Shown: piece by piece, positions 1 through 7,005 of the stretch
Layout: the number at the start of each line of letters is the position of its first letter
How positions within the stretch are numbered: the first letter of the stretch is position 1
NCBI GenBank assembly: GCA_903854455.1
Contig: CAINWJ010000029.1
Location: forward strand, 1 to 12,983
Direction of reading: 5' to 3'
DNA: 12,983 nt
Source: Candidatus Peribacteria bacterium
Lineage (GTDB): Bacteria > Patescibacteriota > Gracilibacteria > Peribacterales > Peribacteraceae
Notes under the pieces: model-generated
The model's database searches: none
What the model was told of the DNA's origin: nothing
The model's input: only the letters and a program-made list of their open reading frames with translations
Program-made: the position numbers and the translations under genes

Positions 1-109
1 GCAAAGAAGAACATCGTTCGTCCAAGCAATGCACCAATACAGTTGAGCAATCGCAGAGGAGATCGAAAACCAGACGCAATCTTTTCGAGCAGATATTGAA
101 GGTGATCCA

Positions 110-1723
110 ATGCCAAACAATCTGTCCAAACGGCAATTGTTCACGATGAAGACTGCTCGCTACACTCTCCGTATGCCCGAACGAAAACAGACAACACCGC
201 ACAGCACATCCTGGATGCCCGCCGTCTACCTGATCTTCGTCCTGCTCACCTCGTACTTCACGTACTTCTACGGATACATGAATCCGCAGGCGTCGTTCTG
301 GGACGAGCCGTACCACATCGCAGCGGCACAGAAATATCTGAACGGTGTGTTCTTCATGGAGCAGCATCCGCCACTCGGAAAGTTGCTCATCGCACTCGGA
401 GAGAAGGTAACGCATTCCAATGCGAAGAACGACATGTTCATTACGACGGATTTCGCCCAGGGGTTCGATAAATTTCCGGGCTTCTCCTTCACCGGCTACC
501 GGCTCTTCCCGGCACTCTTAGGCTGGCTCACGGCTCCTGTTCTGTTCTTCATCTTCCTCTTCATCACGGGATCCTCTCCCCTCTCTGCTCTCCTCTCCTT
601 CCTGTACATCTTCGACAATGCGGAGATCGTCCATAGCCGCGGCGCGATGGTGGACTCACCACTCACCTTCTTCGGCTTCCTGACCGTGCTGATCTTCCTG
701 CACACGCAGGATCGGTCGAAAGCCAAGAGCGACCCCTGGAGACTCTGCATTCTGGCAGCACTTCTCGGCATCTCGTTCGGACTAACCGTCACGACGAAGG
801 TCGTCGGACTCATCTTCATCCTCCTCGTTCCGGCTGTCTTGTACCGGCTGTATCCGTACTGGCGCGGCATCGTCACGTTCCTCCTCGCCTTCACAGCCGG
901 ATTCATCATCACCTACGTCTCGGTCTGGCAGATCCACTTCACACTCGCGAGCCGCATCGTCCCGGAACTCAATACGAGCGGCTACTACCATGCATCGGAT
1001 GCCTACAAGGAAATACTGAAGAACAAAGCAAATGGCTCACTGCGTTCCTTTCCAATCATGCTCCGGGATTCGCTCAACTTCGTCACGTACTACAACAAAG
1101 GAGTCCCACGACTCGATATGTGCAAACCGGAGGAGAACGGCAGCCCCGCGTTCCTGTGGCCCATCGGTGCCAAGACTATCAACTACCGCTGGGAGCAGGT
1201 GAATGACACGACCTTCCGCTACCTCTACCTCGTCAGTAATCCGGTCGCCTGGGGCTCAGGGTTAATCGGCGTTCTACTGGCATTCTCTCTCATCTCCGGT
1301 TCAGTACTGTTCGGAGCAAAGATCAAGCACCGCTTCCTCCTCTTTGTCTTCAGCTCGATGTACGGCGGTTACATGATCGTCATCGGCAGTCTCTCCCGGG
1401 TGATGTACCTGTACCACTATTTCGTCCCGCTCATCCTAAGCTTCATCCTCTTTGCACTCGTCATCGAGAACATAGGATCTGTCGGAAAGAAAGTTGTGAC
1501 GGAGAATGCGAAAACCGTCGCCATGACCTTCCTGGCACTGCTGATCTTCGGAGCATTCCAGCTCTACCGCCCGCTGTCGTACTACCAACCGATCAGCAAT
1601 GCAGCCGTCATGCAACGCTCGTTCCTGCCACTCTGGGATCTGCGCTGCGTCCGGTCAAAGGACGACATTTGCGACCGCCACAATCCGCTGGTTGTTCCTG
1701 TCGCATCCTCCAAAGGAAATTGA
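110..1723 (+). CDS. PMT-family (GT39-like) GT-C membrane glycosyltransferase
   Basis: A 537-residue polytopic membrane protein resembling the dolichyl-phosphate-mannose protein mannosyltransferase family. Such enzymes transfer a sugar from a lipid-phosphate carrier to an acceptor on the outer face of the membrane. Visible signs are a cytoplasmic basic N-terminus (about residues 1-35), a first membrane helix (about 36-56), and then the first outer loop with a Trp-Asp-Glu-Pro-Tyr-His motif (D65/E66), the usual place of the catalytic acidic pair in GT-C enzymes. The HPPLGK motif at 86-91 is also typical of PMT proteins, and many further hydrophobic helices follow, including a C-terminal cluster. 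An AAGGTG sequence at 99-104 sits 5 nt before the ATG and supports this start; in-frame Met13 and Met22 are alternatives. The donor and acceptor cannot be read from the sequence. Pyruvate kinase starts 62 nt downstream on the same strand. The family is confident, the substrate unknown. Confidence 0.88.
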   Translation: MPNNLSKRQLFTMKTARYTLRMPERKQTTPHSTSWMPAVYLIFVLLTSYFTYFYGYMNPQASFWDEPYHIAAAQKYLNGVFFMEQHPPLGKLLIALGEKVTHSNAKNDMFITTDFAQGFDKFPGFSFTGYRLFPALLGWLTAPVLFFIFLFITGSSPLSALLSFLYIFDNAEIVHSRGAMVDSPLTFFGFLTVLIFLHTQDRSKAKSDPWRLCILAALLGISFGLTVTTKVVGLIFILLVPAVLYRLYPYWRGIVTFLLAFTAGFIITYVSVWQIHFTLASRIVPELNTSGYYHASDAYKEILKNKANGSLRSFPIMLRDSLNFVTYYNKGVPRLDMCKPEENGSPAFLWPIGAKTINYRWEQVNDTTFRYLYLVSNPVAWGSGLIGVLLAFSLISGSVLFGAKIKHRFLLFVFSSMYGGYMIVIGSLSRVMYLYHYFVPLILSFILFALVIENIGSVGKKVVTENAKTVAMTFLALLIFGAFQLYRPLSYYQPISNAAVMQRSFLPLWDLRCVRSKDDICDRHNPLVVPVASSKGN

Positions 1724-1785
1724 TCTCCGACGGCAAATACTGTAACTTCCCCGCACTTTTCATCACCTCTTTCCACTTTTCCACC

Positions 1786-3207
1786 ATGCGTCTCACTAAA
1801 ATCGTCGCCACTTTGGGTCCAACGAGCAACACCGTCGAGGCCATCGAGCAGCTCGCAAAACTGGGCGTGAACGTGTGCCGACTTAACTTCTCACACGGCG
1901 ACTACACCACACACGGCAAGGTGATCGAGAACATCCGCACGGTCAACAGCCGCGGCTACAACCTGGGGATCATGCTGGATACCAAGGGTCCGGAGGTTCG
2001 CACGGGGGACGTGGAACAGAAGATTGTGATCGAAAAGGGTGACCTCGTCCTGTTCACGGGAAAGAAGTCCGCGAAGAAATCCGCCATGAAGACCGTCGTC
2101 GTCGATTACGACAAATTCGCCGATGACGCTCCGCATGCCCGCTGCATCGTCATCGACAACGGAGCCATCGAGTTCCGTGTGGAGAAGATCGCCGGAGACA
2201 ACGTGATCGCCAAGGCACTGGATGCCGGCACCATCGGTTCACGGCGTCACATCAACCTGCCCGGTGCGCACATCAGCATCCCGTCGTTCACGACCAAGGA
2301 CTGGAACGACATCCGCTTCGGAGCGGAGCAACATGTGGATTTCATCGCCGCATCCTTCGTTCGTACCGGTGACGATGCCCGCAAACTCAAAGCATTCCTG
2401 CTCAAGAACAAGAGCGACGCCATGGTGATTTCCAAAATCGAAACGCCGCTGGCAGTCCAGAATATCGACGACATCATCGAAGCCTCCGACGGCATCATGG
2501 TCGCACGCGGCGACCTGGGCTCCGAGGTTCCATTCGAAGATGTACCGTTGATCCAGGATGAGATCGTTGCCAAGTGCCGGCTGGCCGCCAAGCCCGTCAT
2601 CGTCGCCACCCACATGTTGGAAAGCATGATCATGGGTCCGACTCCGACGCGCGCTGAAGTTACGGATATCGCCCACGCCGCCCGTCTCCAGGCAGACTCT
2701 ACGATGCTCTCCGGCGAAACTGCCAATGGCAAGTATCCGTTCCGCGCCGTCGAGGCCATGATCCGTGTCCTCGTCCGGAATGAACGGATCGAGCCACATT
2801 ACGATCTGCTCGTCACAGAGGAACACGGAGCACTGGTGTCCATGGACATCGCACGCAGGAAGCAGGCGCTGGCAGCGAGTGTGCTGGCGACGGAGCTCAA
2901 TGCCGATGCCATGATCGTCATCAGCAAGCACGGTCGCACCGCACGCGCCGTCAGTAACTGCCGACCACTCACGCCGATCCATGCCTTCACCGCACTGCCG
3001 GAATGCCAACGTCAGCTGATGCTCATCTGGGGCATCATCCCGCACGTCATCGAGTTCTATGACAATCCGGAGAAGACCATCGAAGTCGCCATCGCGATGT
3101 TGAAGAAGCAGAAGCAGATCAAGACCGGTCAGCGCCTCGTGATCGTGTCCGATGCCAGGGCTGCCAAAGCGCAGGTGATGACGATTCAGATACGGCAGGT
3201 AGCGTAA
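1786..3207 (+). CDS. pyk: Pyruvate kinase
   Basis: Cytoplasmic glycolytic enzyme that converts phosphoenolpyruvate and ADP to pyruvate and ATP; 473 residues, the usual length for bacterial pyruvate kinases without an extra C-terminal domain. The N-terminus reads RLTKIVATLGPTS, as in the family, followed by CRLNFSHG (31-38) and MLDTKGPEVRTG (63-74). The B domain lies at roughly 70-165. Active-site segments are SKIE with K217 and E219, the metal-binding ARGDLG (240-245), and PTPTRAEVTD (285-294) followed by MLSGETA. The C-terminal domain carries SKHGRTARAVS. The reading frame is open further upstream into the preceding gene, but homology begins at the ATG at 1786, so that start is chosen. No clear Shine-Dalgarno sequence precedes it. 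A hairpin terminator follows at 3219. Allosteric behaviour cannot be judged from the sequence. Confidence 0.97.
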   Translation: MRLTKIVATLGPTSNTVEAIEQLAKLGVNVCRLNFSHGDYTTHGKVIENIRTVNSRGYNLGIMLDTKGPEVRTGDVEQKIVIEKGDLVLFTGKKSAKKSAMKTVVVDYDKFADDAPHARCIVIDNGAIEFRVEKIAGDNVIAKALDAGTIGSRRHINLPGAHISIPSFTTKDWNDIRFGAEQHVDFIAASFVRTGDDARKLKAFLLKNKSDAMVISKIETPLAVQNIDDIIEASDGIMVARGDLGSEVPFEDVPLIQDEIVAKCRLAAKPVIVATHMLESMIMGPTPTRAEVTDIAHAARLQADSTMLSGETANGKYPFRAVEAMIRVLVRNERIEPHYDLLVTEEHGALVSMDIARRKQALAASVLATELNADAMIVISKHGRTARAVSNCRPLTPIHAFTALPECQRQLMLIWGIIPHVIEFYDNPEKTIEVAIAMLKKQKQIKTGQRLVIVSDARAAKAQVMTIQIRQVA

Positions 3208-3218
3208 CTAAAATCACC

Positions 3219-3247
3219 GCACCCTGAAAGGGTGCTGCTGTTTTATT
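3219..3247 (+). terminator. Intrinsic terminator of pyk
   Basis: Perfect 7-bp stem (GCACCCT at 3219-3225, AGGGTGC at 3229-3235) with a GAA loop, then TGCTGTTTTATT. It lies 12 nt after the pyk stop codon. A second, wider pairing is possible between GCTGCTGTT (about 3234-3242) and AACAGCAGC (about 3256-3264). The T tract is short, so efficiency is uncertain. Confidence 0.7.
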
Positions 3248-3257
3248 CATTTGATAA

Positions 3258-3284
3258 CAGCAGCGGCTTTTCAAGCCGCGGCGA
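3258..3284. repeat. Dispersed hairpin repeat, copy A (partner at 11538)
   Basis: A 27-bp sequence containing the hairpin CGGCTT-TTC-AAGCCG, lying in the gap between pyk and the convergent ftsL-like gene. A second copy occurs at 11538-11564 with the same outer bases. Two positions on each arm of the stem have changed together so that pairing is kept (CGGCTT/AAGCCG here, CGGTCT/AGACCG there). This implies the hairpin itself is maintained. Confidence 0.7.
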
Positions 3285-3286
3285 AT

Positions 3287-3661
3287 CTAATCCAGGCTGC
3301 TCAGATTCAATGCAATCGGCGGCTCGCCCTGCACGTACTTGATCTTCCCGGGTCTCAGCATCGCCTGCACCTGAGGATCGTTCTGCAGTGATTCCAGTGC
3401 CTGAGACTGGGCGATCAGCATGTTCAGATTTTCCTGATCGCGGATCAGCTCGGCGCGGGTGTGTTCCAGAGAGCGCAGCTTGTAGCCCTTGGTGGCATTG
3501 AGGTTGTTGTGGAAGAGGATCAAGAGCGCCAGCCCGATAATCAGCGTGCCGATGACGAAGAGAAGCAGCACGGTGCTGCCCGACATCATGCGACTAAGTG
3601 AACTCCGGCGAGTCGAACTCTCGGAACCTGGGAGCGATGCTGTACCTGCAAAAGCCGTCAT
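3287..3661 (-). CDS. ftsL: FtsL-like septum protein (bitopic, coiled coil)
   Basis: A 124-residue protein with a short polar N-terminus, one membrane helix (about 30-50, VLLLFVIGTLIIGLALLILF) and a heptad-like coiled-coil stretch (about 60-95). This is the FtsL/DivIC architecture, in which the protein spans the membrane once and joins the FtsQLB-type divisome complex. Sequence similarity alone is weak, as is usual for FtsL. The call rests mainly on position: the gene starts 3 nt after the stop of rsmH, the conserved mraW-ftsL order of the division/cell-wall cluster, and is almost certainly co-transcribed with it. The usual next genes (ftsI, mur genes) are absent; the gene instead converges on pyk. 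A different small coiled-coil membrane protein remains possible. Confidence 0.72.
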   Translation of the reverse strand: MTAFAGTASLPGSESSTRRSSLSRMMSGSTVLLLFVIGTLIIGLALLILFHNNLNATKGYKLRSLEHTRAELIRDQENLNMLIAQSQALESLQNDPQVQAMLRPGKIKYVQGEPPIALNLSSLD

Positions 3662-3664
3662 ACG

Positions 3665-4618
3665 TTAGGTGCGGTGAGAAGTATACAACTCCGCTTTCGA
3701 TAATGCACGCAAACAAGCGGATCTGGATCGCGGATTAGTCTTGATCTCTTCGGCAGCCGGACGAACGGCGCGCGGCGTGAGAAGTTTGAATGACGATTGT
3801 CCCACGTCGGCACCGGTCACCGGATCCTTCTCCACTGCTACGAGCTCACGGAACTTCTGCTTCACCAAGCGATCTTCCAGCGAATGGAAACTGATGATGC
3901 CGAGACGTCCGCCGGGCTTCAGCATGGATGGTCCGACTGCAAGCAGCTGTTCCAGTGCATCCAGTTCGCCGTTCACGAGGATGCGGAGAGCCTGAAACAC
4001 CTGTGGCAGGAATCCCGGAGCTTTGTAGCCGTAGACGCTGCGGACGACATCGACCAGCTGACCAGTGCGGAGGATGGGGCCGTCCTTACGCGAGCGGATC
4101 GCTTCGACCAATGATCGTGCACGCGGCAACTCACCGAACTTCTGAAATGCCGTCATCAATGTTTCCGGATCCAGCGACGAAAGCAGCGCTGCACCAGTCA
4201 TCCCGCTGGTTCGATCAAAACGGAGATCGAGCGGAGCGTCTGCCCGAAATGTAAATCCGCGCGACGGATCATCGACATGCACCGAGCTCAAACCTATATC
4301 CGCGAAGATCACATCGAACTCTCGGCGATCAGACGGAAGGCAATCGGGCAATGATCGAAAATTTGTGTGGATGAAGGTTTTCGATGCAGAGAAATGTTGC
4401 AGTGATTCTTCCGCCTGCCGAAGATTGTCACTATCCGCATCCAGCCCGATGAACGAACCAGTCGATCCGATGCGCTGCAAAAATTCCCGAGCGTGACCGC
4501 CTAACCCAAGCGTGACATCCAATACCGATTCCCCCGCCTTCGGATCCAGAATCCGCAAGCACTCTGACAGCAGAACAGGTTCATGGGTGAACATCGGCTG
4601 GATGGTACAATCATTCAT
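3665..4618 (-). CDS. rsmH: 16S rRNA (cytosine-1402-N4)-methyltransferase RsmH (MraW)
   Basis: SAM-dependent enzyme that methylates N4 of C1402 in the 16S rRNA decoding centre; 317 residues, normal length. The N-terminus has the family pattern FTHEPVLLSE (10-19). Cofactor-binding motifs are VLDVTLGLGGH (32-42) and GLDADSDNL (58-66). Further signatures are FADIGLSSVHVDDPSRGFTF (105-124), PLDLRFD (129-135), FQALRILVNGEL (208-219) and ISFHSLEDRLVK (242-253). The glycine loop reads GLGGH. The ATG at 4618 is chosen. Met9 at 4594 would also keep the family start, and neither has a good Shine-Dalgarno sequence. It is the first gene of a two-gene unit with the ftsL-like gene. The upstream region to 4945 is repeat-rich, and no convincing promoter was found there. 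Confidence 0.95.
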   Translation of the reverse strand: MNDCTIQPMFTHEPVLLSECLRILDPKAGESVLDVTLGLGGHAREFLQRIGSTGSFIGLDADSDNLRQAEESLQHFSASKTFIHTNFRSLPDCLPSDRREFDVIFADIGLSSVHVDDPSRGFTFRADAPLDLRFDRTSGMTGAALLSSLDPETLMTAFQKFGELPRARSLVEAIRSRKDGPILRTGQLVDVVRSVYGYKAPGFLPQVFQALRILVNGELDALEQLLAVGPSMLKPGGRLGIISFHSLEDRLVKQKFRELVAVEKDPVTGADVGQSSFKLLTPRAVRPAAEEIKTNPRSRSACLRALSKAELYTSHRT

Positions 4619-4711
4619 TTTTCAATGCAATTCTCTTCGCTTGCAGAAGGGAAGAATGTGGATTGTTGTACACAATATTTGTTCTAGGTGATGGTACTCA
4701 AATATGTACTA

Positions 4712-4932
4712 GGGAGCGGGTATCTACCCGCGGATATTCAAACTATCAAGCAGAGATTTGTAGAGTCGCAAAAATTTGCGGCTCAGAGACGCCCCCGCGG
4801 GGCGTCTCTACAATGGAGATTTGAAATGTACCGGGAGCAAGCATTCATCCTGTACGCCGCAGGTAGACACCTGCTCCCCAAACAGAATTCTGAAATTATT
4901 TATTCTTGGGAGCGGGTATCTACCCGCGGATA
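4712..4932. repeat. Cluster of palindromic intergenic repeats (three copies of one hairpin family)
   Basis: The 327-bp gap 4619-4945 holds no gene but carries repeats. A 25-bp sequence starting GGGAGCGGGTATC occurs as identical direct copies at 4712-4736 and 4908-4932. Each contains the perfect hairpin GCGGGTA-TC-TACCCGC. A third, inverted copy lies at about 4852-4879, with GCAGGT/ACCTGC arms (4859-4874). Compared with the other two, one base pair in its stem has changed from G-C to A-T on both arms. Between them lies a separate long hairpin (4785-4809). The second direct copy ends 13 bp before the stop codon of the GT4 gene, so it may also shape that mRNA's 3' end, although no T tract follows. 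Confidence 0.8.
4785..4809. repeat. Perfect 11-bp-stem palindrome
   Basis: AGAGACGCCCC (4785-4795), loop CGC, GGGGCGTCTCT (4799-4809). Just upstream, a second stem can form between GAGTCGCAA (about 4763-4771) and TTGCGGCTC (about 4776-4784), with one T-G wobble. The two hairpins sit back to back. The flanking GTAGAG and CTCTAC resemble small dispersed repeats known from many bacterial genomes. Function unknown. Confidence 0.75.
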
Positions 4933-4945
4933 ATCGAACCATCAT

Positions 4946-6058
4946 TCAAATAATCGCACCCCTCATCACACCTTCCAAATCCTTCGTCCTCTCCGTGATG
5001 TCACACCGCACCCGAATATCGGCTGCCGCGCGCTGCCCGATCAATGCTGCTTCTAAAGAATTCCGTAGTGCCCATTCAATGGCAGACGCACACGATTCTG
5101 AATCTCCAGATCCGAAGAGCAATCCGGTTTCTTTGTCCTTGATCAATGACCGGAGACCCGGTGCATCACTTGCAACGACGCACGCACCGTCCGCCATCGC
5201 TTCCGCAGCGACTAATCCGAAGCCTTCCAGTAACGACGGGACGACGACGATGCCTGCACGCCGACGCTCAGACTCATACCGCTCCTGATCGACAAATCCG
5301 AGGAGCTGAATGTGCTTTCCAAGATTCTTCTCAGTGATGAATCGCTCGACGGCTGGACCAATCAGATTGGAACCGACTACCGTCAGCATGATCGAAGGGA
5401 ATCGCATCCGCAGCAGATCCATTGCCTGCAAGATCGTCCACGATCCTTTCCGCTCCTCCAGACGACCGACGTACAGGATCGACGAATAGTCCTTGGATAT
5501 CGACGAATCCCCTGCCGGAATCGTCACCGGATTTTCGATGACCTGAATCTTGGCTTTCTGGATGCCATAATCCTCACTCAGTGCATTCGCCGTATCCTGA
5601 GAGACTGCAACGACGGCATCTGCCATACGATACGTTCTCTGCTCCAGCCGACCCATGAGAATCTTCCAGAGACGCTTGAGTGGTTGATGTAGAAAAACAT
5701 ACGTCGCCTCCTGACGGTACGTATGGTGCGCCGTCACGACGAGCGGACAGTGAGGTTTGCGTAGGAGGAAAACGCCGCCGGAACCTGCATGCACATGAAG
5801 CACATCCAGTCGGTGCTTCCGTATGATCGAACCGAGACGAAAAGACAACACCAGTGAAAACAACGGACAACCGCCGGTCTTCCTGAACCGAAATCGTGCG
5901 AGCCATGAAACACGATCCTCGGCTGCTGCGCCGGGGGCAATGACGATGATTGAATGTTCAGGGAACATCTGACGCATGCGTTCGACGTACTGCCGGGCAA
6001 CGATCCCCATACCGCCGATGGCCGGTGCGTAGTCGTAGCTAATGATTCCGATGCGCAT
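4946..6058 (-). CDS. Glycosyltransferase family 4 (GT-B fold)
   Basis: A 370-residue cytoplasmic or membrane-associated retaining glycosyltransferase that would transfer a sugar from a nucleotide donor to a lipid-linked or surface-glycan acceptor. The N-terminal domain begins MRIGIISYDYAPAIGGMG, the usual GT4 start with its glycine loop (15-18). The C-terminal domain shows ILYVGRLEERKG (194-205) and the donor-binding E-x7-E segment EGFGLVAAE (278-286), followed by GACVVASDAPGL. Length is normal. It is transcribed divergently from the YkuD-like gene. Its 5' leader contains a heptanucleotide repeat array 6-41 nt before the ATG and no clear ribosome-binding site. Donor and acceptor specificity cannot be inferred. 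Confidence 0.93.
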   Translation of the reverse strand: MRIGIISYDYAPAIGGMGIVARQYVERMRQMFPEHSIIVIAPGAAAEDRVSWLARFRFRKTGGCPLFSLVLSFRLGSIIRKHRLDVLHVHAGSGGVFLLRKPHCPLVVTAHHTYRQEATYVFLHQPLKRLWKILMGRLEQRTYRMADAVVAVSQDTANALSEDYGIQKAKIQVIENPVTIPAGDSSISKDYSSILYVGRLEERKGSWTILQAMDLLRMRFPSIMLTVVGSNLIGPAVERFITEKNLGKHIQLLGFVDQERYESERRRAGIVVVPSLLEGFGLVAAEAMADGACVVASDAPGLRSLIKDKETGLLFGSGDSESCASAIEWALRNSLEAALIGQRAAADIRVRCDITERTKDLEGVMRGAII

Positions 6059-6064
6059 GGTAAG

Positions 6065-6099
6065 AACTGTTAACAGTGAACAGTGAACAGTTAACCGTT
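6065..6099. repeat. Heptanucleotide tandem repeat (AACAGTG family)
   Basis: Five consecutive 7-bp units: AACTGTT, AACAGTG, AACAGTG, AACAGTT, AACCGTT. The first unit is nearly the reverse complement of the fourth, so the array is also partly palindromic. It lies in the divergent gap, within the leader of the GT4 gene and about 35 bp upstream of the -35 element for the YkuD gene. It could be an operator with helical phasing or a slippage-prone microsatellite; the sequence does not decide. Confidence 0.75.
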
Positions 6100-6134
6100 A
6101 ATTTTGCTTATGAACAAGCCATAATGCTTTAGTA

Positions 6135-6162
6135 TTGACATAATTATAATAGTAATTATAAT
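6135..6162 (+). promoter_or_regulatory. Sigma70-type promoter for the YkuD-like gene
   Basis: TTGACA (6135-6140) and TATAAT (6157-6162) both match consensus, with a 16-bp spacer. A second TATAAT lies at 6145-6150, part of a short duplication of TAATTATAATA. The predicted start of transcription is near 6169, at most about 40 nt from any plausible start codon of the gene downstream. Confidence 0.85.
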
Positions 6163-6206
6163 ACGCCACTCTGTCCGACTACCCCCTCCTACGCCGGCTA
6201 GTCCTT

Positions 6207-6812
6207 TTGCTGGTTCTCGTGGCTTCTACAGGCCTTCCGGGCACTGTATCCGCCTGGAGCCTGCTGCCCTCCGAAGTCCCGCAGCCAACCATCGCAGAAT
6301 GGCGTCCGGAAACCGGCGACGTCTTCATCGTCGATACGAAAGAAAATATGGGATACCTAATCCATCCTGACGGAGTACGGACATCATTCATGGTTATCAC
6401 CGGACAGCGCAGTGTGGTCCGGTACATCGGTCGTGTGTACGATGCAACGACGCCGGTGCGATCCTGGACCGCACTGTCCAAGGAAACCAAGGGTGACCGC
6501 ATCACGTTCGGCAAGGACGGTACGTTCTTCCGACTCACAAATAACAAAACAGAAGAGAGGACTCCCTACGGCATCCATGGTCATGCTTACGCGGACAAAA
6601 TGTTCAGTGGCCAAACGCGCTACCGGAGCATGGGCTGCATCATCGTCTCCGACGAAATCCTGGAAATAATCGGAAGAACATTTGCAATGAACGGCGACCG
6701 GCTGCCGGTCCTCACGACCTTCGGACTTGAGCAGGACATCGCATCGCTCAGGGATAACCTCATCAAATCTGCGGGGAATACGAATATGACAGCGTACGGG
6801 GTGACGCTGTAG
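6207..6812 (+). CDS. Secreted YkuD-type L,D-transpeptidase-like protein
   Basis: L,D-transpeptidases use a cysteine to make 3-3 peptidoglycan cross-links or attach proteins outside the membrane. From the TTG at 6207 this product has 201 residues. The signature is YGIHGHA (111-117), giving candidate His114/His116, followed 15-20 residues later by SMGC (131-134) with candidate catalytic Cys134. This matches the HG...(S/T)HGC spacing of the YkuD domain, but the usual His before Gly is Met and the usual Arg after Cys-Ile is Ile. The N-terminus is hydrophobic and ends VSA before WS, a likely signal-peptidase site. The frame is open back to 6162; a CTG at 6171 would add an RR-containing n-region and a full signal peptide (PLLRRLVLLLVLVA), so the true start may lie upstream of 6207. 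No Shine-Dalgarno sequence is visible. Fold assignment is good, activity uncertain. Confidence 0.8.
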   Translation: MLVLVASTGLPGTVSAWSLLPSEVPQPTIAEWRPETGDVFIVDTKENMGYLIHPDGVRTSFMVITGQRSVVRYIGRVYDATTPVRSWTALSKETKGDRITFGKDGTFFRLTNNKTEERTPYGIHGHAYADKMFSGQTRYRSMGCIIVSDEILEIIGRTFAMNGDRLPVLTTFGLEQDIASLRDNLIKSAGNTNMTAYGVTL

Positions 6813-6850
6813 ATTTCGGGACTTTACACGAGATCAAAGAATGCTGATTG

Positions 6851-6979
6851 AATGGCTTGCCATCCGAAGCTCTCGATAAGCGTGGAGATGGCTTGCCATC
6901 CGAAGCTCTCGATGAGCGTGGAGATGGCTTGCCATCCGAAGCTCCGGCGCACCGGAGCGCAGGATGGCGGAGAGGGAGG
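6851..6979. repeat. Tandem 36-bp hairpin repeat array, copy 1, ending in a tRNA-Ser tail
   Basis: Two full 36-bp units (6851-6886, 6887-6922) and a third that switches into a longer palindrome (6931-6968, outer arms GCCATCC/GGATGGC, inner arms GCTCCGG/CCGGAGC). On the minus strand each 36-nt unit folds as GCCATC...GATGGC with an inner GCTC/GAGC stem and an AA spacer. Positions 6886-6979 are identical to 7300-7393 (94 bp). The final 15 bp (6965-6979) equal the last 15 nt of tRNA-Ser(GCU) including CCA. Units follow one another without spacers, so this is not a CRISPR. Confidence 0.9.
6965..6979 (-). pseudogene. 15-nt 3'-terminal fragment of tRNA-Ser(GCU)
   Basis: Read on the minus strand it matches the 3' strand of the T stem, the 3' acceptor strand, the discriminator G and CCA of the intact gene at 7379-7466. 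The match stops abruptly at 6980, where a different palindrome (6978-7005) begins. It has no anticodon or D arm and cannot make a tRNA; it is part of the 94-bp duplication. Confidence 0.8.
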
Positions 6980-7005
6980 CTGACTACGCCAAGGCTTCGT
7001 CAGCC
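6978..7005. repeat. 28-bp imperfect palindrome inside the GIY-YIG 3' end
   Basis: Outer arms GGCTGAC (6978-6984) and GTCAGCC (6999-7005) pair perfectly. The inner part pairs with two mismatches around an AA centre. It starts exactly where the tRNA fragment ends and supplies the last residues and stop codon of the GIY-YIG reading frame. Confidence 0.7.

Noticed and set aside
1..109. Open frames running off the left edge on both strands
   Set aside because: A plus-strand frame is open from base 1 to the stop at 97-99, and a minus-strand frame with hydrophobic residues is open across most of the stretch. Neither shows a motif, and the segment is too short to decide.
1724..1785. Separate promoter for pyk in the 62-bp gap
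   Set aside because: Only weak matches to -35 and -10 boxes were seen; co-transcription with the upstream gene is equally possible.
2239..3045. Long antisense frame (268 residues) within pyk
   Set aside because: It mirrors the codon pattern of pyk, has no recognisable motif and is fully explained as a shadow frame.
6851..6979. A 36-bp tandem repeat that could be mistaken for a CRISPR array
   Set aside because: Units follow each other directly with no spacers, each unit is itself a hairpin, and no cas genes are nearby.
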